This document shows positions 54,399 through 62,333 of a DNA stretch of 64,000 bases, piece after piece. Numbering within the stretch: the first letter of the stretch is position 1; each line of letters starts with the position of its first letter. The DNA is from Opitutia bacterium (GTDB taxonomy: Bacteria > Verrucomicrobiota > Verrucomicrobiia > Opitutales > UBA953), in contig CANCHK010000002.1 of assembly GCA_947377865.1 (NCBI GenBank), positions 1 to 64,000 of the forward strand, given 5' to 3'. Position numbers and translations under genes: made by a program. The notes under the pieces were generated by a model, which was not told where the DNA came from, searched no databases, and saw only the letters and a list, made by a program, of their open reading frames with translations.

Positions 54399-55751
54399 TT
54401 ACCTGTGGGTCCGTTTCTTTATCCGGATTTTTTTCATTCTTTCCCCGCTGACGCGACTGACGAAATTAACCCGCGTGGGCACTTTATGTCGAGCCAGTTT
54501 AGCCCTGCAGATCGTCCTGATTCTCGCGCGCAGGCTCTCGAAGTCCGGATTACCAGCCGCCACGATGTCGACGGCAACGGTTTGGCCTGTAAGTGCGTGG
54601 CTTTCTCCGAAAGCCCTGCATTCGGTGACGCCGTCGATATCGAGAATGACAGATTCGACTTCCTGGGGTATAAGTTTTTCACCGCAGACATTGATCGTCT
54701 CCCCGACCCGTCCGGAAATCCGCAACGTGCTGTTTGGCCCAGATTCGACCTTGTCACCCGTGCGGAACCAACCATCTGCCATGAAATTCTCGTTAGTGGA
54801 ATTAAGATAGCCCCCGATTTGCGTCCGACTCTTAAGCCATAACTCATCGTCGACGACTTTCCATTTTAGGTCATGGTCGGAGAAACGGAAAAAAGTCGAG
54901 TCTGGTTCAGGGCTCTCCGTGCGAGCTATGCCCGTCTCACTGGTGCCGAAAGTCTGGATAAATCGAACATAGGGGAACGCTTGTCGTAAGCGCCTGAGGA
55001 GCGCTTCCGGCATCGGCTCGGTGCCGTAGGTGATTATCTTAAGCGAAGTGAGATCACGGGATTGGAGTTCACCGGAAGCGAGCAACAGGTTCAAGAAAGT
55101 CGGCGAAGCCGGAAGCACGCCTACACGATGTTCTGCCATCGCCGTGACGACTGATTGTACAGACCGATTTTCCGGAACGACCAGCACCGCCCCCGATGCC
55201 AGTGCCCCGAGCAAAGTATTGATGCCTCCGATATGATCAAAGCCTAGGAGTGCCAGGAGAGGTAAACGGCTTGGATGACGCGTCTCATAAGTAGCCAGCA
55301 AGGTGCTGAAATCCTGGACCATTGCCTTGGGCGTCCCGCTGGTGCCGCTGGAGAAAAGCACCAATCCGGCAGAACCCTGCGCACGCAGCTGCTCAAAGAG
55401 CGGGTGCGCCGACGGCTCGTCGACGCGCGGCAGGAGCTCCCAGGTGACATCGCCCGTCGCGACAATCCATTGGGCATTGATGAGCGCCAACTTGGCTGGG
55501 TGCTCGGCGGTATTACCCGCAAGCGGCGCGACGAAATGGCCCGCTTCGGCCAAGGCAATGAGCCAAGCGGTCGAAGCAGGGCCATGTTCTCCGATGAGCC
55601 CAAAAGCTGTCGGGCGATCGAGCTTCAGCTGCGCCAGCGTGCGCCTGGCCTTGCCGACAAGTTCGCCAAGTTGCCCATAACTCACGACGCCCCAAGTTCC
55701 AGCCAAGGCTGGCTTGGCGGAATAAGCGGTGATGCGGGTGAGGAGGGACAT
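54399..55751 (-). CDS. AMP-dependent acyl synthetase/ligase
   Basis: 450 residues. ATP loop VLFSSGTSGTPKAM, adenylate motif IQTFGTSETGIAR, GWFRTGDKVESG and the C-terminal lysine in SGERMKKIRIKK identify a class I adenylate-forming enzyme. It activates a carboxylic acid to an acyl-CoA or loads it on an ACP. With the nearby KASIII, SDR and ACP genes it may provide the starter acyl unit. ATG 55751 is chosen because the upstream extension (to 55793) translates the leader repeat. Confidence 0.88.
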   Translation of the reverse strand: MSLLTRITAYSAKPALAGTWGVVSYGQLGELVGKARRTLAQLKLDRPTAFGLIGEHGPASTAWLIALAEAGHFVAPLAGNTAEHPAKLALINAQWIVATGDVTWELLPRVDEPSAHPLFEQLRAQGSAGLVLFSSGTSGTPKAMVQDFSTLLATYETRHPSRLPLLALLGFDHIGGINTLLGALASGAVLVVPENRSVQSVVTAMAEHRVGVLPASPTFLNLLLASGELQSRDLTSLKIITYGTEPMPEALLRRLRQAFPYVRFIQTFGTSETGIARTESPEPDSTFFRFSDHDLKWKVVDDELWLKSRTQIGGYLNSTNENFMADGWFRTGDKVESGPNSTLRISGRVGETINVCGEKLIPQEVESVILDIDGVTECRAFGESHALTGQTVAVDIVAAGNPDFESLRARIRTICRAKLARHKVPTRVNFVSRVSGERMKKIRIKKRTHR

Positions 55752-56077
55752 TGAATTTAAAGGGGGCAAGCTGGCACGTGGGTCCGTGGACAAGGGGCGC
55801 GCGCTAGAGGCTTAGTTGACCAGAGGCTCGGAGGCTCAGACTAAAGATGAATTGATCAGTTGACCAGTTGGCCGGAGTAGAACGAGAGGTTCAGAGAGAG
55901 GCGGGCGGCAGGGACGTGATCTCTATCGCGTCTTTCTTCGGTCGTGACGGATGCGATGTCATCGCATCCCTACCGGTTGAGCGGGCCGCTCAACTCTTCC
56001 CGTTGCATGCTCTGGTCAACTGAGCCTCTGGGCCTCCGAGCCTCTCGTTTTGCATCCGTGGTCAACGGATCAACACT
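55752..56077. repeat. Composite repeat between SDR and ligase genes
   Basis: No gene is seen. Parts: leader repeat directly before the ligase ATG (55752-55797, GCAAGCTGGCACGTGGG); octamer array headed TTAGTTGACC (from 55812) with GAGGCTCGGAGGCTC; hairpin GGATGCGAT-GTC-ATCGCATCC ending in CTACC (55949-55974); hairpin GTTGAGCG-GGC-CGCTCAAC (55976-55994); and an inverse copy GAGCCTCTGGGCCTCCGAGCCTC. Confidence 0.75.
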
Positions 56078-56767
56078 TCACGTCACCGTGCCTAAATACT
56101 CCACGCTTCCGGACTCAATATCCGGAGCGGAGATTCGGGAGACGATGAATTCGACGGCTTCGATCATCGTCGTGCCTTGGGGGCGGCCGATAGCATTATT
56201 GATTTTAGCTAATGCAGCCTTAGGAACTGCGCGGGTTAGCCGGGTGTCAACCGGGCCGAGCCCGAGAGCGATGACCCTGACACCCTGCGCAGACAGCTCT
56301 TTAGCGGCGACCTTCGTGAGCGCTTCGACCGCGGCCTTGCTCGCCACGTAGGCGGCCTCTCCTTCGAGCGAGAGCGGAACGGCAACTGTGGTGAGGTTGA
56401 TGACGAGACCACCACGCTGGCGGACCATCACCTTGCCGACGGCCTGCAGACAATGGAAGCTCCCGAGGTAGTTAACGCGCATGAGCGTCTCGGCAACTGA
56501 GCCCGGCGTAAGTAGCATAGCGTTCAAGGCGGCTGAACCGGCATTGTTCATCAAGACATCGATGCGCCCAGCGGCGGCAACCGCGGCAACCGCCGCACGC
56601 ACGGCCGACTCATCGGTGACATCGACGGCATGGGCATGGAAACGCTCATGAACCAGCGGCTGGGGTCCGCGGGCAAATCCGTGAACAATCCACCCGTCGG
56701 CCAGCAGGCGCTCGGATAAGGCCCGGCCAAGCCCTTGGGAAGTACCGGTGATGAGAGCGATGGGCAT
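56078..56767 (-). CDS. SDR family oxidoreductase
   Basis: 229 residues: ALITGTSQGLGRALSERLL (NADP), VLMNNAGSAAL, and the catalytic Tyr-Lys in GEAAYVASKAAVEAL. It resembles ketoreductases of acyl chains or sugars. The track ORF begins at 56881 in the repeat; ATG 56767 is the true family start. Repeats border it on both sides, with the leader repeat touching its start codon. It probably belongs with the acyl module. Confidence 0.85.
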   Translation of the reverse strand: MPIALITGTSQGLGRALSERLLADGWIVHGFARGPQPLVHERFHAHAVDVTDESAVRAAVAAVAAAGRIDVLMNNAGSAALNAMLLTPGSVAETLMRVNYLGSFHCLQAVGKVMVRQRGGLVINLTTVAVPLSLEGEAAYVASKAAVEALTKVAAKELSAQGVRVIALGLGPVDTRLTRAVPKAALAKINNAIGRPQGTTMIEAVEFIVSRISAPDIESGSVEYLGTVT

Positions 56768-57200
56768 TTTTAGTTTAGGGGATAAGCTGGCACGGGGGCA
56801 CGGGGACAAGGGGAGATGAAGTTGATCGGTTGATCGGTTGGCTAGTTGGCCGGGCGGGAACACTAGCTGGCAGGTTGACAAGTGGACCAGTGGACAAGGG
56901 AGCCGGTGGCTTAACTCAAAGGGAAACCGGAGACCGGATAATTGGCTGGGGGCCTATTAGGTAGGGCGGGCTCTCCGAGCCCGTCGAGCGGACGGTTCGG
57001 AGAACCGTCTCTATCCACTACAGCCGCGAGAGGCTGGAGCCGGCTGCCGATGGCTGAACGGCTGACTCCCGAAAGGCCGATGCCCTGGTGGCCGTCACCT
57101 GTCACCCTAAAGAATAATGCCGCAGCATACTATCCGGTTTCCGGTCTCCCCTTGAGCGATACATCTCTCTGGCCAACCAGCCAACCAATCAACGGGTCAA
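56768..57200. repeat. Composite nested-palindrome repeat between ACP and SDR genes
   Basis: No gene. From left: leader repeat touching the SDR start (56768-56815); forward octamer array (about 56820-56865); CTCAAAGGGAAACCGGAG (56915-56940), whose inverse lies at 57131-57156; double hairpin 56960-57016; a piece of the GTGACGGGTGAC family (about 57050-57105); and the inverse octamer array up to the ACP stop codon, whose TAG is part of TAGTTGACC. Confidence 0.78.
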
Positions 57201-57497
57201 CTACCTGCTGGTCACTTCCACGATATACTCTGCGAGCAGATCAACGCGACGGAAGGGAGAGGTGAGGCGGCTCATGGCCTTCTCGTCGGCCAAGGTAACG
57301 GTCTTGCCGGTGGCGATCCGGATATCTTCCTCAAGGTCGGCAATCAGCGTGACAAGGCCGATGCTATCCAGCGCCGCCGTTTCGCCGAAAAGGCGAGTCT
57401 GCCCATCGGCCTGCTCCAAGGCAGGCTTGCCGAGTTCACGGCCGAGGGCCGCTAGGCGACGCAGGACGAGCGCCAAAGATTGTTCAGATGAAATCAT
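57201..57497 (-). CDS. Acyl carrier protein-like protein
   Basis: 98 residues, slightly long for an ACP. Ser45 in TAALDSIGLVTLIADLE is the likely phosphopantetheine site, followed by the acidic helix EEDIRIATG. Its ATG overlaps the HAD gene stop (ATGA). The stop TAG is shared with the octamer repeat. It is the third carrier protein in the locus; a role with the HAD and ATP-grasp proteins or with the ligase 1.5 kb downstream is possible. Confidence 0.8.
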   Translation of the reverse strand: MISSEQSLALVLRRLAALGRELGKPALEQADGQTRLFGETAALDSIGLVTLIADLEEDIRIATGKTVTLADEKAMSRLTSPFRRVDLLAEYIVEVTSR

Positions 57498-58156
57498 GCT
57501 ATGATGGACGCCGCCGCCGACAGGTCGTCGACTTCATGGTGGGCAGCCCCGTTGACCGGTGCGAGTGCGTCCCTATGGATGCCGTCAGATCGACGGACGC
57601 AAACTGTGTTCCAGCCCAAGGCACGTGGTGCGATAAAATCCTTGGCGCGATTATCTCCGATATAAACGTAACTTTCCCCCGGGAAAGTCTTCATGATTAA
57701 CTCATAGGCCCGAGCAGCAGGCTTCCAATACTTTCGGCCAAGCTCTTCCGTGAAAATCACCGGGTTGAACCATTCTCCAACTCCAAGGGCTTCGGCTTTA
57801 AGCTTTTGGGTGGGTAAATATCCATCAGAAATAATCGCTAACGGATATCGGGCGTACAGGTCTTTTACCAACCCGAGGGCATCCGGATACCATTCAAGAC
57901 AATCTGGGCGATGATTCCGATAGGTTGTCAGGAATAGATCAAGGTCTTCGGCCGTCGGAGCCGGTCGATTCATCGACGCGATTGCCGTCTGAAATAGCTT
58001 AGTCCTGTGCCCCGAATTAAAAAGACGGTGCAATTCCATGGCGAACCCGGCCATGCCTAGGCGGGCTTCACCCAGTTCACCTACAGCCTGCAGGGCCGAA
58101 AGCGCATAAGCAGACTCCGGGTAGAGCGTGTCATCTAAGTCAAAAACGACGACCAT
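57494..58156 (-). CDS. HAD-superfamily hydrolase
   Basis: 220 residues with motif I VVVFDLDDTLYPES, motif II LAIISDGYLPTQ, a lysine in ELGRKYWKPAARAY and motif IV YVYIGDNRAKDF. The helical cap between motifs I and II makes it a type C1 HAD. It lies three bases after the ATP-grasp gene and overlaps the ACP gene. HAD and ATP-grasp genes often pair in capsule loci; the phosphorylated substrate is unknown. Confidence 0.87.
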   Translation of the reverse strand: MVVVFDLDDTLYPESAYALSALQAVGELGEARLGMAGFAMELHRLFNSGHRTKLFQTAIASMNRPAPTAEDLDLFLTTYRNHRPDCLEWYPDALGLVKDLYARYPLAIISDGYLPTQKLKAEALGVGEWFNPVIFTEELGRKYWKPAARAYELIMKTFPGESYVYIGDNRAKDFIAPRALGWNTVCVRRSDGIHRDALAPVNGAAHHEVDDLSAAASIIA

Positions 58157-58159
58157 TGC

Positions 58160-59128
58160 TTAAGATTGGCCTGAAGGCGAAAAAATGGCGCAGTCATAAC
58201 GTAACATGAGTACACCGTCCTGCCAATAATCGCTGGCGGTCGTAGGGAGTCCCGCCGCCTCTTCAAGCAACCATTGCGTGAAAACTGCCCCGGCCTGATG
58301 GGAAAGAGGATATCCTCCGCCGAAACGCGCGTTAATCTCGAAAACACAGATCATGCCGTCCGGTCGCACTATTGCCTGAAAGCAAAGCGGGCCTCGTGCT
58401 CCGTCCAGAAGTGCTGCTATTTGCTGGGCGACTATCAAAAGCTGGGGCTGGCGGCAGGTTCGCCCTTTGGATACCTCGCCCGCCCGGACTTGGATTCTTT
58501 CATGCGGCACGGCGGTGATACATTTACCCGCATGGTCAAAAAACATATTAACGGTAAACTCCTGGCCAGTCCATTTTTCTTGAACCACATACCGGTCCGC
58601 AGCCAATTTTCGCAGTTCGTCGGCTCCCGTGGCGAAGACAATACCTGCCGATGAACTTCCATTCAGCGGCTTAGCAATCAAGGGGCCTTTCAGGATGTCG
58701 GGGGCCTTTAGATAATCCGCAAGCCGGGCGGACTTGGGGGCGGGAACGCCGGCGGCGATGAGTTGCTGTGCCGTGGCCAGCTTGTCGCCAGCCAAGGCAA
58801 CTGTTGCCTCATTAGAAATCACAACTGTCGTGCCGATTCCCTCAAAGCGAGCGGAGGCCCGGCTGAGGGGAGCTAATTCCGGATCAATCGTTGGCACGAG
58901 TAGCTTCACCTTCTCCCTAATACATAGCTCAATCAGGGCATCCACATAAGCGGCGTCACCGCACGCCGGCACCTTATAAGCCGCGTCAGCAGACTGACAC
59001 GCTGAACTCATTTCGGGGTCCATATCGGCCGCCAAAATACGGAGCGGCAGATTAAGCTTAGATGCCGATTGACGAAAGCATTGTAGCAATTGATTTCGCC
59101 GTCCTGCCGAGGTAATAAGGATGTTCAT
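58160..59128 (-). CDS. ATP-grasp ligase
   Basis: 322 residues. An N-terminal pre-ATP-grasp domain (MNILITSAGRRNQLLQCF) is followed by LAGDKLATAQQLIAAGVPAPKS, LIAKPLNGSSSAGI and the metal-binding CVFEINARFGGGYPLSH. It is of the carbamoyl-phosphate synthase-like type and forms an amide or similar bond through an acyl phosphate. Its direct neighbours (HAD and ACP-like) suggest a modification of a sugar or acyl group. Confidence 0.88.
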   Translation of the reverse strand: MNILITSAGRRNQLLQCFRQSASKLNLPLRILAADMDPEMSSACQSADAAYKVPACGDAAYVDALIELCIREKVKLLVPTIDPELAPLSRASARFEGIGTTVVISNEATVALAGDKLATAQQLIAAGVPAPKSARLADYLKAPDILKGPLIAKPLNGSSSAGIVFATGADELRKLAADRYVVQEKWTGQEFTVNMFFDHAGKCITAVPHERIQVRAGEVSKGRTCRQPQLLIVAQQIAALLDGARGPLCFQAIVRPDGMICVFEINARFGGGYPLSHQAGAVFTQWLLEEAAGLPTTASDYWQDGVLMLRYDCAIFSPSGQS

Positions 59129-59155
59129 TCGTTGATGTATTTACGGACTAAATTA

Positions 59156-60373
59156 TTAACGTGCGACCTGCTCCAGCGCTTCGGAAAAACTTTCCGCCAG
59201 CCGATTCCGACTAAACCGGTCTTCGGCCAAGCGACGGGCGTTCGCCCCCTGCCGTTCGCACATGCCAGTGTCGCCGGCAAGTTTTTGCAACGCATCGGCA
59301 AAAACTGCTGGCTCGTCGGGCGGAACCGCGAGACCGGCTTGATTTTCGATGATCAAATCGGCCAACCAGCCAGGATAGTTATTGATGATCGGAATGCCCG
59401 CGGCCGCATAATCAAAGAACTTGTTCGGGGACGTACCGTAATAAAAGGCGGGGACATTTTTTAGCACCATCAAGCCGCAATCGAGAGAGGCGGTGATCGC
59501 GCCGAGCTCCGCCTTGGGCACCGGCGGGAAAAAGAGGCAGTTGGTTAGCCCCGCTTCTGCAGCGCGAGCGGCCAGTCGTTCCTTTTCCTTGCCGTCACCG
59601 ATGAAAACCAACTTCACGCGCTGGTCGCCTCGACGCTTGAGCTCCTGGGCGACGTCGAGCAACGCGTCGAGTCCGTTGGCAACGCCATGGGCCCCGGTGA
59701 AGCCGGCGACGAAATCGTCTGGCCCGATACCCGGCAGCGAGATTCGTGTGCGGCGGGACGGATGGAAGAGGTCGAGGTCGCAGCCGTTGGGAATCATCGC
59801 AATCGGCAGGCTAGCCGAGGCGCGGGAGCGGATGCCTTCGACGATGCCGGGAGAAAGTCCCACGCACGCGTCGGCCGAGCGGTAACCGAGAAATTCCAAC
59901 AGCGACATCCCGCCAAGCACGAATGGATTCCGAAGGCCAAGCGCACGCGGCAACTCAGGCCAAAGGTCGCGGACCTCGAAGACAAACGGCTTCCCGCGAA
60001 ACCACTTGGCAGCGAGGCCGGGAATGACTGCGGTGATCGGCGTTGAAGTCGCGAAGACCAGGTCGTAGTCGAGCCCCAGAGCGAGGCGCACGGAACGGAG
60101 GGCGAAACGTAGGAATACCCACCCGCGGCGGAGCAACGAATCCCGATTGGAATAGGGAAGCGGGAGCGAGATGACGTCGATTCCGTCGACCTGTCCGCGA
60201 TGCCAGTCATGGGCGCCGACATAAGGAAGCTCCAGCCCGCTCTGCTTATGCGCACCGCAGACGACCGTCACCTGATGCCCGCGCGCGATCAACGCCCGCG
60301 CGAACTCATAGGAACGCGTGCCCGATGAACCCTGAGGGGTTGCAAAATGCTGATGGAAATAAAGGAGGCGCAA
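59156..60373 (-). CDS. Glycosyltransferase family 4 (WbuB-like)
   Basis: 405 residues. LLYFHQHFATPQGSSGTRSYEFAR at the start, FVFEVRDLWPELPRALG and MIPNGCDLDLF resemble WbuB, an N-acetyl-L-fucosamine transferase, though that substrate is not shown here. The only start that gives the family N-terminus is TTG 60373, which lies in the leader repeat end (CCTAAATTAG before TTG). A non-ATG start caused by repeat insertion is possible. Confidence 0.86.
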   Translation of the reverse strand: MRLLYFHQHFATPQGSSGTRSYEFARALIARGHQVTVVCGAHKQSGLELPYVGAHDWHRGQVDGIDVISLPLPYSNRDSLLRRGWVFLRFALRSVRLALGLDYDLVFATSTPITAVIPGLAAKWFRGKPFVFEVRDLWPELPRALGLRNPFVLGGMSLLEFLGYRSADACVGLSPGIVEGIRSRASASLPIAMIPNGCDLDLFHPSRRTRISLPGIGPDDFVAGFTGAHGVANGLDALLDVAQELKRRGDQRVKLVFIGDGKEKERLAARAAEAGLTNCLFFPPVPKAELGAITASLDCGLMVLKNVPAFYYGTSPNKFFDYAAAGIPIINNYPGWLADLIIENQAGLAVPPDEPAVFADALQKLAGDTGMCERQGANARRLAEDRFSRNRLAESFSEALEQVAR

Positions 60374-60703
60374 CTAATTTAGGGGGCAAGCTGGCACGTG
60401 GGCACGTGGACAAGGGGAGAGGCTGGGTTGATCAGTTGATTGGTTGGCCAGCTGGCCAGAGGGGGACACTAGCTGGCAGGTTGACAAGTTGACCAGTGGG
60501 CAAGGGAGGCAGCGGGCTTAACTCAAGGGAAACCGGAGGATTGGCCGGGGATTGGTAGGGCGGGCTCTCCGAGCCCGCCGAACGGACGGTTCAGAGAACC
60601 GTCCCTACCCGTTGTGTCCCTTGCCAACTTGCCAACCGATCAACGAATCAACTAGCGATGCATCTCTCTGGTCAACCGAGCCTCTGGGCCTCCGGCCCTC
60701 TAC
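60374..60703. repeat. Composite repeat between WecB and GT4 genes
   Basis: No gene. Leader repeat (60374-60420), forward octamer array (about 60428-60505), ACTCAAGGGAAACCGGAG, double hairpin 60554-60609 (stems GGCGGGCTC and GGACGGTTC, each 9 bp with loops TCC and AGA, outer GGTAG/CTACC), inverse octamer array to 60655, then GAGCCTCTGGGCCTCC. It is a close relative of 56768-57200. Confidence 0.78.
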
Positions 60704-61852
60704 TTACTGCACCGCCGCCTCCATGACCCGCGCAATGCGGGCGGAAGCAGTACCATCTCCGTAAGGATTGCGAAGCTGGGAGCGACGGGAGTATTCGGCC
60801 GGATCAGTAAGCAATCGCGAAGCAGCTGCGACAATGCGGGCCGCATCGGTGCCGACCAGTTCGCTCGTGCCGGCGGCAAGTCCTTCGGGTCGCTCAGTAT
60901 TATCCCGCATGACGAGCACCGGCTTGCCGAGCGAAGGGGCTTCCTCCTGCACGCCACCGGAGTCCGTGAGCACGAAGGTCGAACGATCCATCAGCCAGAC
61001 GAAATCCTCATAAGCGGCCGGGGCAGCGAGCGCGATGCGCGGGTGGCCGCCGAGCAGGCGTCGCACGGGCTCCTGTACCCGCGGGTTTAAGTGGACAGGA
61101 TAAAGAACGCCAAGATCTGGATGTGCATCAACGAGGTGACGGATGCCGATGCAAAGATTTTCGAAGCCTGGGCCAAAGGATTCGCGACGATGTCCGGTAA
61201 CGAGAATCCAGCGCGACTTCGGCGCGGAGAGATGCGAGGCGATGAAAGCCGGCGGGATGCCAAGGCGGGCACCGAGCGCGGCGGCTTCAAGGCCGCCAAT
61301 GTGAGCCCGGGTGGCAAGGAGTGCATCGATGACGGTATTGCCCGTGACATGACAATGTACTGCCGGGATGCCTTCGCGGAGAAGGTTGGCCTTGGCCTGT
61401 TCCGTGGGGCAGAAATGCCAGCGCGCTAGGGTGGACGTCACCCGCCGGTTCATCTCCTCAGGAAAGGGTGAACTCAGATCGTCGGTCCGCAGTCCAGCCT
61501 CAACGTGCGCGACCGGGATTCCCGCATAGAAGGCGGCAAGGGCGGAGCCTAGCACTGTGGTGGTGTCGCCCTGCACAATGATTGCCGAAGGCTTGGCTTC
61601 GGCGAGCCATGCGGACATACCCGTGATCACCCGGCTCGTCAACTCCGGCAAAGACTGTCCAGGCGTCATCAGCCCAAGGTCGATATCCGGCTTAAGCCCG
61701 AACGATCCTAACGCTTGATTAAGCAGTTCGCGATGCTGCCCGGTCGAAACCAAGAGCGGACGCACCTTGCCCGCACGACGCAACTCAGCGACCACCGGCG
61801 CAAGCTTGATGCACTCGGGGCGTGTGCCAACGATAAGAGCGAGGGAAGGCAT
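60704..61852 (-). CDS. wecB: UDP-N-acetylglucosamine 2-epimerase (non-hydrolysing)
   Basis: 382 residues of the GT-B-like epimerase family. LALIVGTRPECIKLAPVV at the start, VQGDTTTVLGSALAAFY, HVEAGLRTDDLSSPFPEEMNR and the late TDSGGVQEEAPSLGKPV are diagnostic for WecB. It makes UDP-ManNAc, a precursor of ManNAc-type or ManNAcA-type residues; no WecC-like dehydrogenase specific for it is seen. ATG 61852 is chosen, since the extension to 61894 translates the leader repeat. Confidence 0.93.
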   Translation of the reverse strand: MPSLALIVGTRPECIKLAPVVAELRRAGKVRPLLVSTGQHRELLNQALGSFGLKPDIDLGLMTPGQSLPELTSRVITGMSAWLAEAKPSAIIVQGDTTTVLGSALAAFYAGIPVAHVEAGLRTDDLSSPFPEEMNRRVTSTLARWHFCPTEQAKANLLREGIPAVHCHVTGNTVIDALLATRAHIGGLEAAALGARLGIPPAFIASHLSAPKSRWILVTGHRRESFGPGFENLCIGIRHLVDAHPDLGVLYPVHLNPRVQEPVRRLLGGHPRIALAAPAAYEDFVWLMDRSTFVLTDSGGVQEEAPSLGKPVLVMRDNTERPEGLAAGTSELVGTDAARIVAAASRLLTDPAEYSRRSQLRNPYGDGTASARIARVMEAAVQ

Positions 61853-62328
61853 TTTTATTTTAGGGGGCAGGCTGGCACGTGGGCACGTGGGCAAGGGGGG
61901 TAGCGGGGGGAAACCGGAGATCGGGTGATTGGCTTGAGGTAGAGACGCGTCGGTGACGCGTCCGTCTATTCTACTGCGGTCGCGACACCGTCGCGCCCCT
62001 ACCTCGATCTATTCCTTGTCAACCTGCCAACTGGTCAACGGGTCAACAGGTCAACTAACGTGCTTTTGTGGCTTCGCTGAGATGCCGTGCAAAGGTGCAA
62101 AGGTGAATTTAGGGGTAGGGGTTGGGGTAGGGGCTGGAGAACATCCCAAATGCAGGTCTCGGACCTAAGCTTCTGTTCTCTGGGCTTGTTCGCGTAGATG
62201 CGAGTGGTGATTTTGCAGGCCGACCCCTGCCCCAGCCCCTACCACAATCTTTGGAAATACATTTGCACCTTTGCACAAGCCGAAGGCGGGTTGCACTTTT
62301 GCACCTAGGTCAGCACGCAGTGCTGACC
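61853..62328. repeat. Repeat mosaic between heparinase and WecB genes
   Basis: No gene. Leader repeat touching the WecB start (61853-61900), GGGAAACCGGAGA, double hairpin 61938-62003 (GACGCGTC-GGT-GACGCGTC, then GGTCGCGAC-ACC-GTCGCGCCC), inverse octamer array (about 62015-62058, with GTTAGTTGACC on the minus strand), then the complete nested palindrome listed separately. Confidence 0.78.
62087..62304. repeat. G-rich/C-rich nested palindrome, copy 2, complete
   Basis: Outer arms GTGCAAAGGTGCAAA (62087-62101) and TTTGCACCTTTGCAC (62262-62276) are perfect inverse copies. Inside them, GGGGTAGGGGTTGGGG (from about 62111) faces CCCCTGCCCCAGCCCC (about 62224-62240). Then follow AAGCC and two more iterons to 62304. 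The core AACATCCCAAAT and AGGTCTCGGACCT is partly shared with copy 1. Confidence 0.8.
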
Positions 62329-62333
62329 CTACC
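62305..62333 (-). repeat. GGTAG hairpin overlapping the heparinase stop codon
   Basis: On the minus strand GGTAGGGTCAGCAC-TGC-GTGCTGACCTAG in two arms. Against the copies at 18312 and 19785 both arms change together (G to A with C to T), keeping the pairing. The TAG of its GGTAG is the stop codon of the heparinase gene (62329-62331). Confidence 0.8.

Noticed and set aside
56768-56881. N-terminal extension of the SDR ORF through the repeat
   Set aside because: It translates leader and octamer repeat sequence; similar extensions appear before WecB and the ligase because the repeat is open in that frame.
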